Assembly: GCA_001777995.1 (NCBI GenBank)
Contig: MFFV01000036.1
Location: 12,139-35,016 of the forward strand
Length of the DNA: 22,878 nucleotides
Reading direction: 5' to 3'
Source of the DNA: Candidatus Falkowbacteria bacterium RIFCSPLOWO2_02_FULL_45_15
GTDB taxonomy: Bacteria; Patescibacteriota; Patescibacteriia; Patescibacteriales; XYC2-FULL-47-12
Below, piece after piece: positions 7,265 to 13,993 of this stretch; the first letter of the stretch is position 1; each line of letters begins with the position of its first letter. A program made the position numbers and the translations under genes. A model generated the notes under the pieces. That model had not been told where the DNA came from and ran no database searches. It was given only the letters and a program-made list of their open reading frames with translations.

Positions 7265-8095
7265 ATGCCCAAGATAGTTTTACCTCAAAAAGTAATTTTT
7301 ACCCAAACTGAAGACGCTAACCATGGACAAATAGTGATTGAGCCCTGCTATCCGGGATACGGCATAACCCTAGGGAACGGCTTGCGCCGGGCGTTGCTGT
7401 CGTCGTTAAAGGGAGCGGCGGTGGTGGGGGTCAAAATAAAAGGCACCAGCCACGAATTCACTACTTTGCCGCAGGTTAAAGAAGATGTGTTAGAAATAAT
7501 TTTAAATTTAAAGAATTTGCGTCTAAAATTTTTTGCCGCAGAAAATGAAGTTATCAAATTAGAACTGAAAGCGCAAGGAGAAAAAAAGGTAAGCGCCAAA
7601 GAGATAACTAAAAACAGCCAAGTTGAAATTATTAATCCCCAGCTGCACCTCGCGGAAATAACCGAAGCGAACGGCAGTTTAGAGATGGAAATTTTTGTCG
7701 CGTGCGGATATGGTTACAGTCCGATTGAGGGCAGGGAAATTCCTAATAAAGAGGTCGGCTATATTGAAATTGACTCCATCTTCAGCCCGGTAAGAGTGGT
7801 TAAAGTCAATGTGGAAAATGTCCGCGTTGGCCAGATGACTGATTGGGATAAATTAATTATTGAGGTAAAAACCGACGGCACCATCAGTTTTAGGGAAGCT
7901 TTTAAGCAAGCGGCGGAAATTTTGGTTGAACAGTTTTCTTTTGTCTTAGCTGAAGCTAAAAGAGAGGTGGGTGAAGAGGACGGCGCCGGCGCCGCTCCGG
8001 CCGAGGAGGAAGCCGTTGTGGTTGAAAACGCCGCCGAACCAAAAGAAAAGAAGCACGCGAGAAAGAAAGACTCCAAGGGAAAAGAAGCGGAATAA
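7265..8095 (+). CDS. rpoA: RNA polymerase alpha subunit lacking the C-terminal domain
   Basis: 276 residues. Residues 1-234 are the alpha N-terminal domain, which dimerises and assembles beta and beta'. Family marks are GYGITLGNGLRRALLSSL (31-48), the HEFTTLPQVKEDVLEI region (63-78), PIEGREIP and the SPVRVVKVNVENVRVGQMTDWDKLIIEV stretch. The usual ~70-residue C-terminal domain, a helix-hairpin-helix unit that contacts UP elements and activators, is absent. A low-complexity tail takes its place: acidic and Ala-rich (236-259), then Lys-rich (260-276). The TAA at 8093-8095 is followed at once by a palindromic repeat, so a truncation caused by insertion is conceivable. No CTD-like coding sequence is seen downstream. 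Confidence 0.95.
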   Translation: MPKIVLPQKVIFTQTEDANHGQIVIEPCYPGYGITLGNGLRRALLSSLKGAAVVGVKIKGTSHEFTTLPQVKEDVLEIILNLKNLRLKFFAAENEVIKLELKAQGEKKVSAKEITKNSQVEIINPQLHLAEITEANGSLEMEIFVACGYGYSPIEGREIPNKEVGYIEIDSIFSPVRVVKVNVENVRVGQMTDWDKLIIEVKTDGTISFREAFKQAAEILVEQFSFVLAEAKREVGEEDGAGAAPAEEEAVVVENAAEPKEKKHARKKDSKGKEAE

Positions 8096-8189
8096 ATTCA
8101 AACACCTTCACCCCCACGCCAAATCTTGGTGGAGGGGAATTCCCCCACACCAAAATTTGGTGTGGGGGTATTCTGGAAGGTGTCTGGAT
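8096..8189. repeat. Palindromic element copy B, between rpoA and rplQ
   Basis: Outer arms ACACCTTC (8102-8109) and GAAGGTGT (8176-8183) are perfect and extend imperfectly outward to 8096 and 8189. Inside are two hairpins in tandem: a degenerate one (8111-8137) and a near-perfect one of two 13-nt half-palindromes around a single A (8142-8168, CCCCCACACCAAA and its complement). The right flank, 8169-8189, matches the inverted left end of copy D (19748-19770), so B and D are true dispersed copies. It starts directly after the rpoA stop and ends 24 nt before rplQ. No T run follows, so it is not a typical terminator. Confidence 0.85.
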
Positions 8190-8213
8190 AAATAATTTAG
8201 ATTGTAAATAAGT

Positions 8214-8564
8214 ATGCGCCACCGGCAAAGCAATAAAATTTTGGGACGAACTAAACAGCCGCGGGAAATGATGTTGCGTAATTTAGCGGCCAGTATTATT
8301 ATTTACGAAAAAGTCAAGACGACGCAAAGCAAAGCCAAGGCCGTGCGCCCCTTAGTAGAAAAGTTGATTACTGTCAGTAAGCAAAATGATTTAACCGCCC
8401 GCCGCAAACTGGCGCGGCTTTTGCCGCAGCCGTTAGCCATCAAGAAGCTGATGGAAACAATAAATAAGCGCTATCTGGACCGGAGCAGCGGCTATACCAA
8501 AATCGTCAAACTTAACCGGCGAGCGGGTGACAGTGCGGTCCTAGCGCAGATTGAGTTAGTTTAA
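8214..8564 (+). CDS. rplQ: 50S ribosomal protein bL17
   Basis: 116 residues beginning MRHRQSNKILGRTKQPREMMLRNLAASIIIYEKVKTTQSKAKAVRPL, the family signature, and ending with GYTKIVKLNRRAGDSAVLAQIELV, the usual C-terminus. bL17 sits near the peptide exit tunnel of the 50S subunit. Length is normal. It follows rpoA as in most bacteria but is separated from it by palindromic element B. rplM starts 4 nt after its stop, indicating translation from the same transcript. Confidence 0.95.
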   Translation: MRHRQSNKILGRTKQPREMMLRNLAASIIIYEKVKTTQSKAKAVRPLVEKLITVSKQNDLTARRKLARLLPQPLAIKKLMETINKRYLDRSSGYTKIVKLNRRAGDSAVLAQIELV

Positions 8565-8568
8565 AAAT

Positions 8569-8928
8569 ATGGAACATAAAAGCAACCAACAACCGCAAAC
8601 AATAGACGCCACGGATAAAGCAATCGGCAGAATCGCTTCGCAAATAGCCGTTCTTTTGCGCGGTAAAAACAAGCCGGAGTATCAGCCGCACCTTGACGGC
8701 GGCGGCGGCGTGGCCGTGATTAACATCGCTAAGGCTAAATTTAGCGGAGTAAAATTAAAGCAGGCGGAATACAAAAGGCATTCCGGCTATCCGGGGGGCT
8801 TAGTCAGAACAAAAGTAAGCGAAGTCTTTGCCAAAAATCCGGGTGCCGTTCTGCGTCGGGCCGTTTGGAGCATGCTGCCAAAAAATAAATTAAGACGAGG
8901 GATGATAAAAAGATTAAAAATAGTGTAA
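8569..8928 (+). CDS. rplM: 50S ribosomal protein uL13, short C-terminus
   Basis: 119 residues. IDATDKAIGRIASQIAVLLRGKNKPEYQPHLD, YKRHSGYPGGL and AVWSMLPKNKLRRGMIKRLKIV are diagnostic of uL13, an early 50S assembly protein. Typical bacterial uL13 is about 142 residues. This one stops right after the KRLKIV strand, so about 20 C-terminal residues are missing. The first ~10 residues (MEHKSNQQPQ) are polar and differ from the family. It is paired with rpsI, as is usual, and fused by proximity to the rpoA-rplQ operon. Confidence 0.95.
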   Translation: MEHKSNQQPQTIDATDKAIGRIASQIAVLLRGKNKPEYQPHLDGGGGVAVINIAKAKFSGVKLKQAEYKRHSGYPGGLVRTKVSEVFAKNPGAVLRRAVWSMLPKNKLRRGMIKRLKIV

Positions 8929-8936
8929 TTTAAACT

Positions 8937-9359
8937 ATGGAAAAAGAAAATAAAACAATCGAGCTGAAAGGAAGATACATCTTTGCCGCCGGTCGGCGTA
9001 AAAGAGCCGTTGCCCAAGTGCGAATGTATAAAAACGGCAAAGGGGCGATGACGATTAACGACAAAAAAATTACGGAGTATTTTCCGATAGCCGAGTATGC
9101 CCAACTGGTATTGACGCCGCTGAAGCTGGTCGGCTTAGAAGATAAAGTTGACTGTTCAATCATCGTGCGCGGCGGCGGCAAGCGCGGCCAGGCAGAAGCG
9201 GTCCGGCACGGCCTGGCGCGGGCGCTGATAATAATTGACAAAGAATTGAAGCCCGCCCTAAAAGCGGAAAAGTTGCTCACCCGCGATCCGCGCCGGAAAG
9301 AAAGAAAAAAGCCGGGTCTTAAAAAAGCGCGGCGCGCCGAACAATGGAGCAAACGGTAA
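8937..9359 (+). CDS. rpsI: 30S ribosomal protein uS9
   Basis: 140 residues. The uS9 core runs from YIFAAGRRKRAVAQVRMYKNGKGAMTINDKKI to the conserved C-terminus DPRRKERKKPGLKKARRAEQWSKR, whose final Lys-Arg reaches the P-site tRNA. GGGKRGQAEAVRHGLARALI is the central signature. A short polar N-terminal extension (MEKENKTIELKG) is present; otherwise the length is normal. It is the last gene of the translation operon, 8 nt after rplM, followed by a strong hairpin. Confidence 0.95.
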   Translation: MEKENKTIELKGRYIFAAGRRKRAVAQVRMYKNGKGAMTINDKKITEYFPIAEYAQLVLTPLKLVGLEDKVDCSIIVRGGGKRGQAEAVRHGLARALIIIDKELKPALKAEKLLTRDPRRKERKKPGLKKARRAEQWSKR

Positions 9360-9393
9360 GTCTTACACAACGCATAACATAAAATACGCAACA

Positions 9394-9421
9394 AAATATC
9401 CCGCAGCACTGCGGGATATTT
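9394..9421 (+). terminator. Hairpin ending the ribosomal operon
   Basis: A perfect 12-bp stem (AAATATCCCGCA, 9394-9405, with TGCGGGATATTT, 9410-9421) and a GCAC loop. The stem's own A/T ends stand in for a U tract; none follows. It sits 34 nt after rpsI and before the next promoter. Its CCCGCA/TGCGGG core repeats that of the infA leader hairpin. Confidence 0.6.
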
Positions 9422-9435
9422 ACTATAGAGCAACT

Positions 9436-9463
9436 TTGTTATTTTTAGAAATATAAGTATAAT
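9436..9463 (+). promoter_or_regulatory. Promoter for the glycan cluster
   Basis: TTGTTA (9436-9441), 16 bp, TATAAT (9458-9463). The -10 box is perfect and the -35 matches four of six. The expected start is near 9470, about 57 nt before the flippase ATG. The leader holds a small TCCCG/CGGGA hairpin (9495-9510). Confidence 0.6.
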
Positions 9464-9526
9464 ATAAACAATATCTTTAATATTTGTATATTTGTCCCGA
9501 GTACGCGGGATTTATAATTGGTAGGT

Positions 9527-10966
9527 ATGAAAATAATAAACATCGCCAAGAATACCAGTTATTTTACGTTAGCGCTGATTTTGCAAAAAATAATTTCTTT
9601 TGGTTACTTTATCATCATCGCGCGCGCCATCGGACCGGAAAATTTAGGGAAATATTATTTTGCCATTTCTTTTACCACCGTATTTTCTATTTTTATCGAT
9701 ATCGGCATGTCGTCCGTGCTCATCCGCGAAGTCGCCAAGTATCAGGAGCGAGCTTACAACTATTTAAGAAACATCATCGGCTTAAAGCTAATGTTATCGG
9801 TTTTGTCCGGAGGAATTGTTTTTATCCTGATTAATCTCATGGGCTACCCCTCCTTAACCAAAGACTTGGTGTATCTTTCTTCGCTGGCGATGGTATTAGA
9901 TTCCTTTACGCTGGTATTTTTTTCCGTCAGCCGCGGTTTCCATAACTTAAGCTACGAAAGTTTTGCGGTAGCCGGCTATCAACTGATAACGTTGGTTTTG
10001 GGAGTAACTTTTTTAAAAGCCGGTTTTAGCTTGCGCTGGCTGATGGGGGCGGTAGTAATCGCGAGCTTGATAAATTTTTGTTACGCCGCCGGTTTGGTTG
10101 TGGTTAAGTGGCAGTTAACGCTTTGGCCCGCGCTCAAGTACAATTTTATAAAAAACATGATGGCGATGGCGCTGCCGTTCGCTTTCTACGGCATTTTTCA
10201 GAGATTTTATACCTATTTTGACAGCATCTTATTATCCCTGCTCGCGGGCGACAGGTTTGTCGGTTTGTACAGCGTCGCTTTTAAAATAACTTTTGCCTTG
10301 CAGTTTTTACCGCTCGCTTTCGTCGCCTCTCTGTATCCCGCCATGAGCGCCTATAACGTAAGCGACAAAAAACAGCTGGCGGTTACTTTTGAACGGGCAA
10401 TGAATTATTTAATCATTATCGCGTTGCCGATATCGGCCGGCATTATCGTTTTGGCGGATAATTTAATTTTAATTTTTAAATCCGAGTACTCCGGCTCAAT
10501 TTTGCCCCTGCAAATTATCATTGCGAGTCTCGTGTTTATTTTCGCGTCGTATCCGGTCGGTTCGCTGCTGAACGCCTGCGACAAACAAAAAATTAACGGC
10601 GCTAACATGGCGGCGGTGCTCGCGGCCAGCGTGGTCATGAACTTAATTTTAATACCAAAATTACAGGCCGTCGGCGCCAGCATCACGGTGCTCGCCACCA
10701 ATATTTTGCTTTTGGCTTTAGGGTTAATTTGGGTGCCAAAAATTATCAGTTACCGTCCTTGGGCTATCGTTAAAGTTTTACTGAAATCTTCAGCCGCCGC
10801 CGTTTTGATGGGCATTCTTTTGTTTTATTTTAGGGAAAGCGTTAATATTTTCGTCCTCATTCCCGTAGGCGGGGTTATTTATTTTGTTTCTTTATATATT
10901 ATTAAGGGCTATACGAATGCCGATGTGGTTAGCATTAAAAATTCACTTGTTGGGAAAAATGTGTAA
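9527..10966 (+). CDS. Polysaccharide flippase (Wzx/MATE-like, MOP superfamily)
   Basis: 479 residues from ATG 9527, nearly all hydrophobic, with about 12-14 membrane helices. The N-terminal stretch (MKIINIAKNTSYFTLALILQKIISFG...ARAIGPENLGKYYFAISF...DIGMSSVLIREVAK) is the typical start of polysaccharide biosynthesis flippases that move lipid-linked glycan across the cytoplasmic membrane. An upstream in-frame TTG (9518) would add three residues; the ATG is preferred because MKIINIAKNT fits the family. It heads a cluster with three glycosyltransferases and a Wzy/WaaL-like protein, which supports a surface-glycan role. Substrate unknown. Confidence 0.85.
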   Translation: MKIINIAKNTSYFTLALILQKIISFGYFIIIARAIGPENLGKYYFAISFTTVFSIFIDIGMSSVLIREVAKYQERAYNYLRNIIGLKLMLSVLSGGIVFILINLMGYPSLTKDLVYLSSLAMVLDSFTLVFFSVSRGFHNLSYESFAVAGYQLITLVLGVTFLKAGFSLRWLMGAVVIASLINFCYAAGLVVVKWQLTLWPALKYNFIKNMMAMALPFAFYGIFQRFYTYFDSILLSLLAGDRFVGLYSVAFKITFALQFLPLAFVASLYPAMSAYNVSDKKQLAVTFERAMNYLIIIALPISAGIIVLADNLILIFKSEYSGSILPLQIIIASLVFIFASYPVGSLLNACDKQKINGANMAAVLAASVVMNLILIPKLQAVGASITVLATNILLLALGLIWVPKIISYRPWAIVKVLLKSSAAAVLMGILLFYFRESVNIFVLIPVGGVIYFVSLYIIKGYTNADVVSIKNSLVGKNV

Positions 10967-10996
10967 GCATTAAAACATGGAAACATTAAAACAAAA
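10967..10996. repeat. 30-bp direct repeat, left copy, at the GT4 start
   Basis: GCATTAAAAC, five variable bases, then AACATTAAAACAAAA. The partner is at 12042-12071; 25 of 30 positions are identical, with all differences in the central five. This copy spans the stop-to-start gap and encodes the first residues (METLKQ) of the GT4 protein. Confidence 0.75.
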
Positions 10997-12056
10997 TAGC
11001 AACGTTTTGCTTTTTACCTTAGAGTATCCTCCCGCTATCGGCGGGGTAGCGAATTACTACGGCAATTTAGTTAAATACTGGCCGGACGGCGAAATTAAAG
11101 TGTTAACGAATAAAAATTTAATCAAGCCGCATTGGCTGTTTGGGCTATGGCATCTATGGCGGGCGATCAGAAAGTTTGACATAAAAATAGTGCTGGTTGG
11201 CCAAATTTTGCCGCTCGGCACCGTCGCTTGGCTGCTGTCCCGATTGCCCGGAGTTAAATTTAATTATGTTGTTTTTTTGCACGGCTTGGATCTGACCTCT
11301 GCCTTGAAAGTGCCGCGGAAGAAAAAGTTAACGGGTAAAATTTTAGCCGGCGCGCAGAAAATAATGGCGGCCAATAGTTATACGGCAAAGTTAGCGGGGG
11401 AGATTGTTGATAAAGGAAAAATTGTGATAGTCAACCCCGGCATTTCAAAGAATATTGGATATTGGATATTGGATACTAAGAGTTTGATTTTGAAGTACAA
11501 GTTAGAAGGCAAAACAATACTTCTGCAAGTAGGTCGGTTAGTAAAACGCAAAGGTTATGATAAAGTATTGGAAGCATTGCCAAAAGCGTTAAAAGAATGC
11601 CCAGGATTTTTATATGTAATCATCGGCAATGGTCCGGTAATATCCAATATCCAATATCTAATATCTAAACATAATATCCAAAATAACGTGTTGCTGATAA
11701 CCGATGTTGATGACTCCGAAGTTAACTCATGGTATGAGTTGTGTGATATTTTCATTATGCCCGCGCGCAATATTGACGGAGATTTTGAAGGATTCGGGAT
11801 AGTGTACCTGGAAGCGAACGCGCACGGCAAGCCGGTAATCGCCGGCGATTCGGGCGGCGTGCGCGACGCGGTTATTGACGGCGTCAACGGGCTATTGGTT
11901 GATCCGGAAAGCGTTGAGGAAATCGCGCAAGCGATTATTAAATTAGGTAAAGATGAGAATTTAAGAAAGAAATTGGGAGAGCGGGGGAGGGAAAGAGCGC
12001 GACAATTTAATTGGCAGGCGCAAGTAGAGAAAGTCATGAAAGCATTAAAACGCTAG
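10977..12056 (+). CDS. Glycosyltransferase family 4 (GT-B fold)
   Basis: 359 residues. The N-terminal Rossmann domain has FTLEYPPAIGGVANYYGNL, the acceptor-side glycine loop of GT4 enzymes. The C-terminal domain has ILLQVGRLVKRKGYDKVLEAL and the nucleotide-sugar signature EGFGIVYLE (E-x7-E) followed by ANAHGKPVIAGDSGGVRDAV. It would transfer a sugar from a nucleotide donor to a glycan intermediate at the cytoplasmic membrane face. Two stretches (nt 11452-11475 and 11641-11665) are made of heptameric repeats, so the residues NIGYWILDT and ISNIQYLISKHNI are repeat-derived although alignment length is roughly kept. Both ends of the gene lie in 30-bp direct repeats. The C-terminus ends ALKR. Specific sugar unknown. 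Confidence 0.88.
   Translation: METLKQNSNVLLFTLEYPPAIGGVANYYGNLVKYWPDGEIKVLTNKNLIKPHWLFGLWHLWRAIRKFDIKIVLVGQILPLGTVAWLLSRLPGVKFNYVVFLHGLDLTSALKVPRKKKLTGKILAGAQKIMAANSYTAKLAGEIVDKGKIVIVNPGISKNIGYWILDTKSLILKYKLEGKTILLQVGRLVKRKGYDKVLEALPKALKECPGFLYVIIGNGPVISNIQYLISKHNIQNNVLLITDVDDSEVNSWYELCDIFIMPARNIDGDFEGFGIVYLEANAHGKPVIAGDSGGVRDAVIDGVNGLLVDPESVEEIAQAIIKLGKDENLRKKLGERGRERARQFNWQAQVEKVMKALKR
11452..11475 (+). repeat. Three tandem ATATTGG heptamers inside the GT4 gene
   Basis: ATATTGG occurs three times without error (11452-11472), then ATA. The 7-bp unit is not a multiple of three, so gain or loss of one unit would shift the GT4 frame. An inverted partner lies at 11641-11665. Confidence 0.85.
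11641..11665 (+). repeat. Inverted heptamer array (CCAATAT) inside the GT4 gene
   Basis: CCAATAT at 11644-11650 and 11651-11657 and CTAATAT at 11658-11664. The block is the reverse complement of 11451-11475 at 23 of 25 positions, making an inverted repeat about 165 bp apart within one coding sequence. Confidence 0.8.
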
Positions 12057-12071
12057 AACATTAAAACAAAA
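12042..12071. repeat. 30-bp direct repeat, right copy, at the GT4 end
   Basis: Partner of 10967-10996. It encodes the last residues and the stop of the GT4 protein (ALKR, TAG at 12054-12056). With the left copy it brackets the whole gene, so recombination between them would delete it cleanly. Confidence 0.75.
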
Positions 12072-12080
12072 AAATATAGT

Positions 12081-12091
12081 GTCATTGCGAG
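12081..12091 (+). repeat. Solitary GTCATTGCGAG end sequence
   Basis: Identical to the left end of the palindromic element at 13895-13983. No matching right end is seen nearby, so this looks like a remnant or half copy in the 78-bp gap between the GT4 gene and the next gene. Confidence 0.5.
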
Positions 12092-12134
12092 GAAATTAGG
12101 ATATTAAGATATCGGATGTTTTTATAAAACGAGT

Positions 12135-12920
12135 ATGTTTAAAAATAAGTTAATTTCCATAATAATTCCAGTTTACAACCAAGCCGAAGAAATTCAGGCA
12201 ACCTTGGCGTCGGTTTTAAGCCAAACATACAAAAAGCATGAAGTCATTATCGTTAATGACGGCTCAACGGACAGTACGGCGGTAGCGTTAGAAAATTTAA
12301 AGCGTAAATTTTGGGATAAAAAAATCCGCTGTAAAATAATTCAGCAGAATAACCAAGGCGCGAACGCGGCGCGCAATCGCGGCGCCGCAGAAGCGAGGGG
12401 AGAATATATAATTTTTTGGGACGCAGATATAGTGGCGGCGCCGGCAATGCTTGAGAAAATACATAAGCCGTTGCAAGACAATCCAAACGTCAGTTACGCG
12501 TATTCGTCCTTTGTTTACGGTTCACCCCCACACCTATTGAATAATATTCCTTTTATTCTTAAAGCCCCATATCTTAATAGGTGTGGGGGTAAAAAATTTA
12601 AGCTTTGGCCGTTTGACGCGGACAAACTAAAACAAATGCCGTATATCCATACCACCTCTTTAATCAGGCGCGAACATGCCGGGCGTTGGGACGCGGAAAT
12701 AAAGCGCTTGCAGGATTGGGATTTATGGCTTACCTTGTTAAAACAAGGCCATATCGGCGTTTGGGTGCCGGAATATTTATTTACCGTTAATACTCAACAC
12801 GGCACGATGTCGCATTGGCTGCCGCGCTGGGCTTATAAATTTATGCCCTGGTTGAAAGAAGTGAAGAAGTATAAGGAGGCGGTGGAGGTGATAAAAAGGA
12901 AACACGAATTAAATTTTTAA
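12135..12920 (+). CDS. Glycosyltransferase family 2, interrupted in frame by a palindromic element
   Basis: 261 residues, GT-A fold. The N-terminus ISIIIPVYNQAEEIQATLASVLSQTY, nucleotide-binding VNDGSTDST (40-48), NQGANAARNRGAAEARGEYIIFWDAD (metal-binding DAD at 96-98) and the late DWDLWLT (194-200) are intact, so the catalytic set is complete. Residues 130-152 (SPPHLLNNIPF...NRCGG) correspond to a palindromic repeat (12524-12590) and lie between SSFVYG and KKFKLWPFDADKLKQMPYIHTTSLIRR, where I would expect a short direct join in relatives. The enzyme would add a sugar to the surface glycan. Whether the 23-residue insert is tolerated is not known, but the frame is open throughout. The TAA at 12918 lies inside an AT-rich inverted repeat. 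Confidence 0.88.
   Translation: MFKNKLISIIIPVYNQAEEIQATLASVLSQTYKKHEVIIVNDGSTDSTAVALENLKRKFWDKKIRCKIIQQNNQGANAARNRGAAEARGEYIIFWDADIVAAPAMLEKIHKPLQDNPNVSYAYSSFVYGSPPHLLNNIPFILKAPYLNRCGGKKFKLWPFDADKLKQMPYIHTTSLIRREHAGRWDAEIKRLQDWDLWLTLLKQGHIGVWVPEYLFTVNTQHGTMSHWLPRWAYKFMPWLKEVKKYKEAVEVIKRKHELNF
12524..12590. repeat. Palindromic element copy C, inside a GT2 coding sequence
   Basis: Perfect 15-bp arms ACCCCCACACCTATT (12524-12538) and AATAGGTGTGGGGGT (12576-12590) around a 37-nt interior. The first ten bases of the arm match copies A, B and D. It is translated in frame as about 22-23 residues and introduces no stop codon. Confidence 0.85.
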
Positions 12921-13013
12921 TTTTATAATTTTTAAATAATTTTTAATGCTCTAATTTTTAAACATTAGGATTTAAAGTTTATTTAAAAATTAAAAATTAC
13001 AAAATTAAAAATT
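12912..13013. repeat. AT-rich inverted repeat between the two GT2 genes
   Basis: A 24-bp left arm (12912-12935, containing the stop of the first GT2 gene) is the reverse complement of 12990-13013 at 23 of 24 positions. The right arm ends on the base before the ATG of the second GT2 gene. It could form a stem in mRNA masking that start, or act weakly as a terminator. The spacer is AT-rich with no other signal. Confidence 0.75.
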
Positions 13014-13892
13014 ATGGATGTCAGCATAATCATCGTCAATTGGAACGTCCGTAACTTGCTGTACCGCTGTTTACAGTCTATTTTTATTTTTACCCGCGAC
13101 CTTGAGTATGAGGTGATTGTGATAGACAATTTTTCCCTTGACGGTTCGGTGCAGATGCTTAACGATTTAAGCTTTACGCAGCCAAATTTACGCGTTATTT
13201 TTAATCAGGAAAACGCCGGCTTTGCGCGCGCCAACAATCAGGGATTACAGGTAGCTAAAGGAAAATACGCGCTGTTTATGAATCCGGATATGGAACTCGT
13301 GGAAAACACGCCGCGCCTGTTGTTTCATTATCTGGAAGCGCGGCCCGGCATCGCCGCCTGTACCTGCCAATTGCAGTACGGCCAAGGCAACCGCCAGCCC
13401 AACATTAAGCGCGACCCGACTTTTTGGTCCCAACTTTGGATTTTGTATAAACTGCATCATTTTTGGCAGCCGCCTTTCTTAAAAAAGTATTTAGCCAAAA
13501 ATTTTGAGTATAGCCGCGAACAAGAGGTGGAGCAAGTAATGGGAGCTTTTATTTTTACGCGCCGAGACACGATAAATAAAATCGGCGGTTGGTCGGAGGA
13601 TTACTTTATTTGGTGGGAAGACGTTGACCTTTGCAAGCGTCTGCGGCAATTAGGCGCGGTAATCGTTTATACGCCCATCAGCCGCGTCCTGCATTACGAA
13701 GGACAAAGCTTTGCCCAGCAGTTAAGCTTTCCTAAACAGCGCCAATTTAACCGCGGCCTGCTGACTTATTTTAAAAAACATCATCATCGCTTAGCGTGGT
13801 TTATGTTGCGGCTCGCGAGCATTGATAGCTTGGCATTGGCGTGGTTGGCGCAGTTATTGCGGCTTAAACAAAGGACGCAGTCAAGGTTGTAA
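13014..13892 (+). CDS. Glycosyltransferase family 2, rhamnosyltransferase-like
   Basis: 292 residues, GT-A fold. The start MDVSIIIVNWNVRNLLYRCLQSI, the VIDNFSLDGS donor-site loop (36-45), NAGFARANNQGL, and FMNPDMEL (with NPD at 90-92 in the DxD position) are typical of the WbbL-like branch that adds rhamnose or related sugars. WWEDVDLCKRLRQLG near the C-terminal third supplies the ED-type catalytic region and is followed by the usual HYEGQSF. Complete, normal length, no insert. ATG 13014 directly abuts an AT-rich repeat. It ends 2 bp before a palindromic element. Confidence 0.9.
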   Translation: MDVSIIIVNWNVRNLLYRCLQSIFIFTRDLEYEVIVIDNFSLDGSVQMLNDLSFTQPNLRVIFNQENAGFARANNQGLQVAKGKYALFMNPDMELVENTPRLLFHYLEARPGIAACTCQLQYGQGNRQPNIKRDPTFWSQLWILYKLHHFWQPPFLKKYLAKNFEYSREQEVEQVMGAFIFTRRDTINKIGGWSEDYFIWWEDVDLCKRLRQLGAVIVYTPISRVLHYEGQSFAQQLSFPKQRQFNRGLLTYFKKHHHRLAWFMLRLASIDSLALAWLAQLLRLKQRTQSRL

Positions 13893-13894
13893 TT

Positions 13895-13983
13895 GTCATT
13901 GCGAGCGGAGCGAAGCAATCCCGTGAATATCAGGTAACGCAAAATTAACGGGATCGCCACGCCCCTTCGGGGCTCGCGATGAC
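13895..13983. repeat. Nested palindromic element with GTCATTGCGAG ends
   Basis: Ends GTCATTGCGAG (13895-13905) and CTCGCGATGAC (13973-13983) pair at 10 of 11 positions, the odd one being a G-T wobble. Inside, ATCCCGT (13918-13924) pairs with ACGGGAT (13948-13954), and GCCCC-TTC-GGGGC (13961-13973) forms a small hairpin. Elements ending in TCATTGCGAG are widespread in unrelated bacterial genomes, so this looks like a MITE- or REP-like copy. An ATG lies in its right end (13979). Confidence 0.75.
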
Positions 13984-13993
13984 AGAAAAAAGT

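Noticed and set aside
8111..8168. Hairpins between rpoA and rplQ as an intrinsic terminator
   Set aside because: No T run follows, the genes form one operon, and the sequence matches a dispersed repeat found elsewhere in the window.
7956..8228. Open frames on either strand across the rpoA tail and the palindrome
   Set aside because: They are low-complexity (Pro, Arg, Ser-rich) by-products of rpoA coding sequence and the repeat, with no recognisable protein.
9518..9526. TTG start for the flippase
   Set aside because: ATG 9527 follows three codons later and matches the family N-terminus; nothing favours the TTG.
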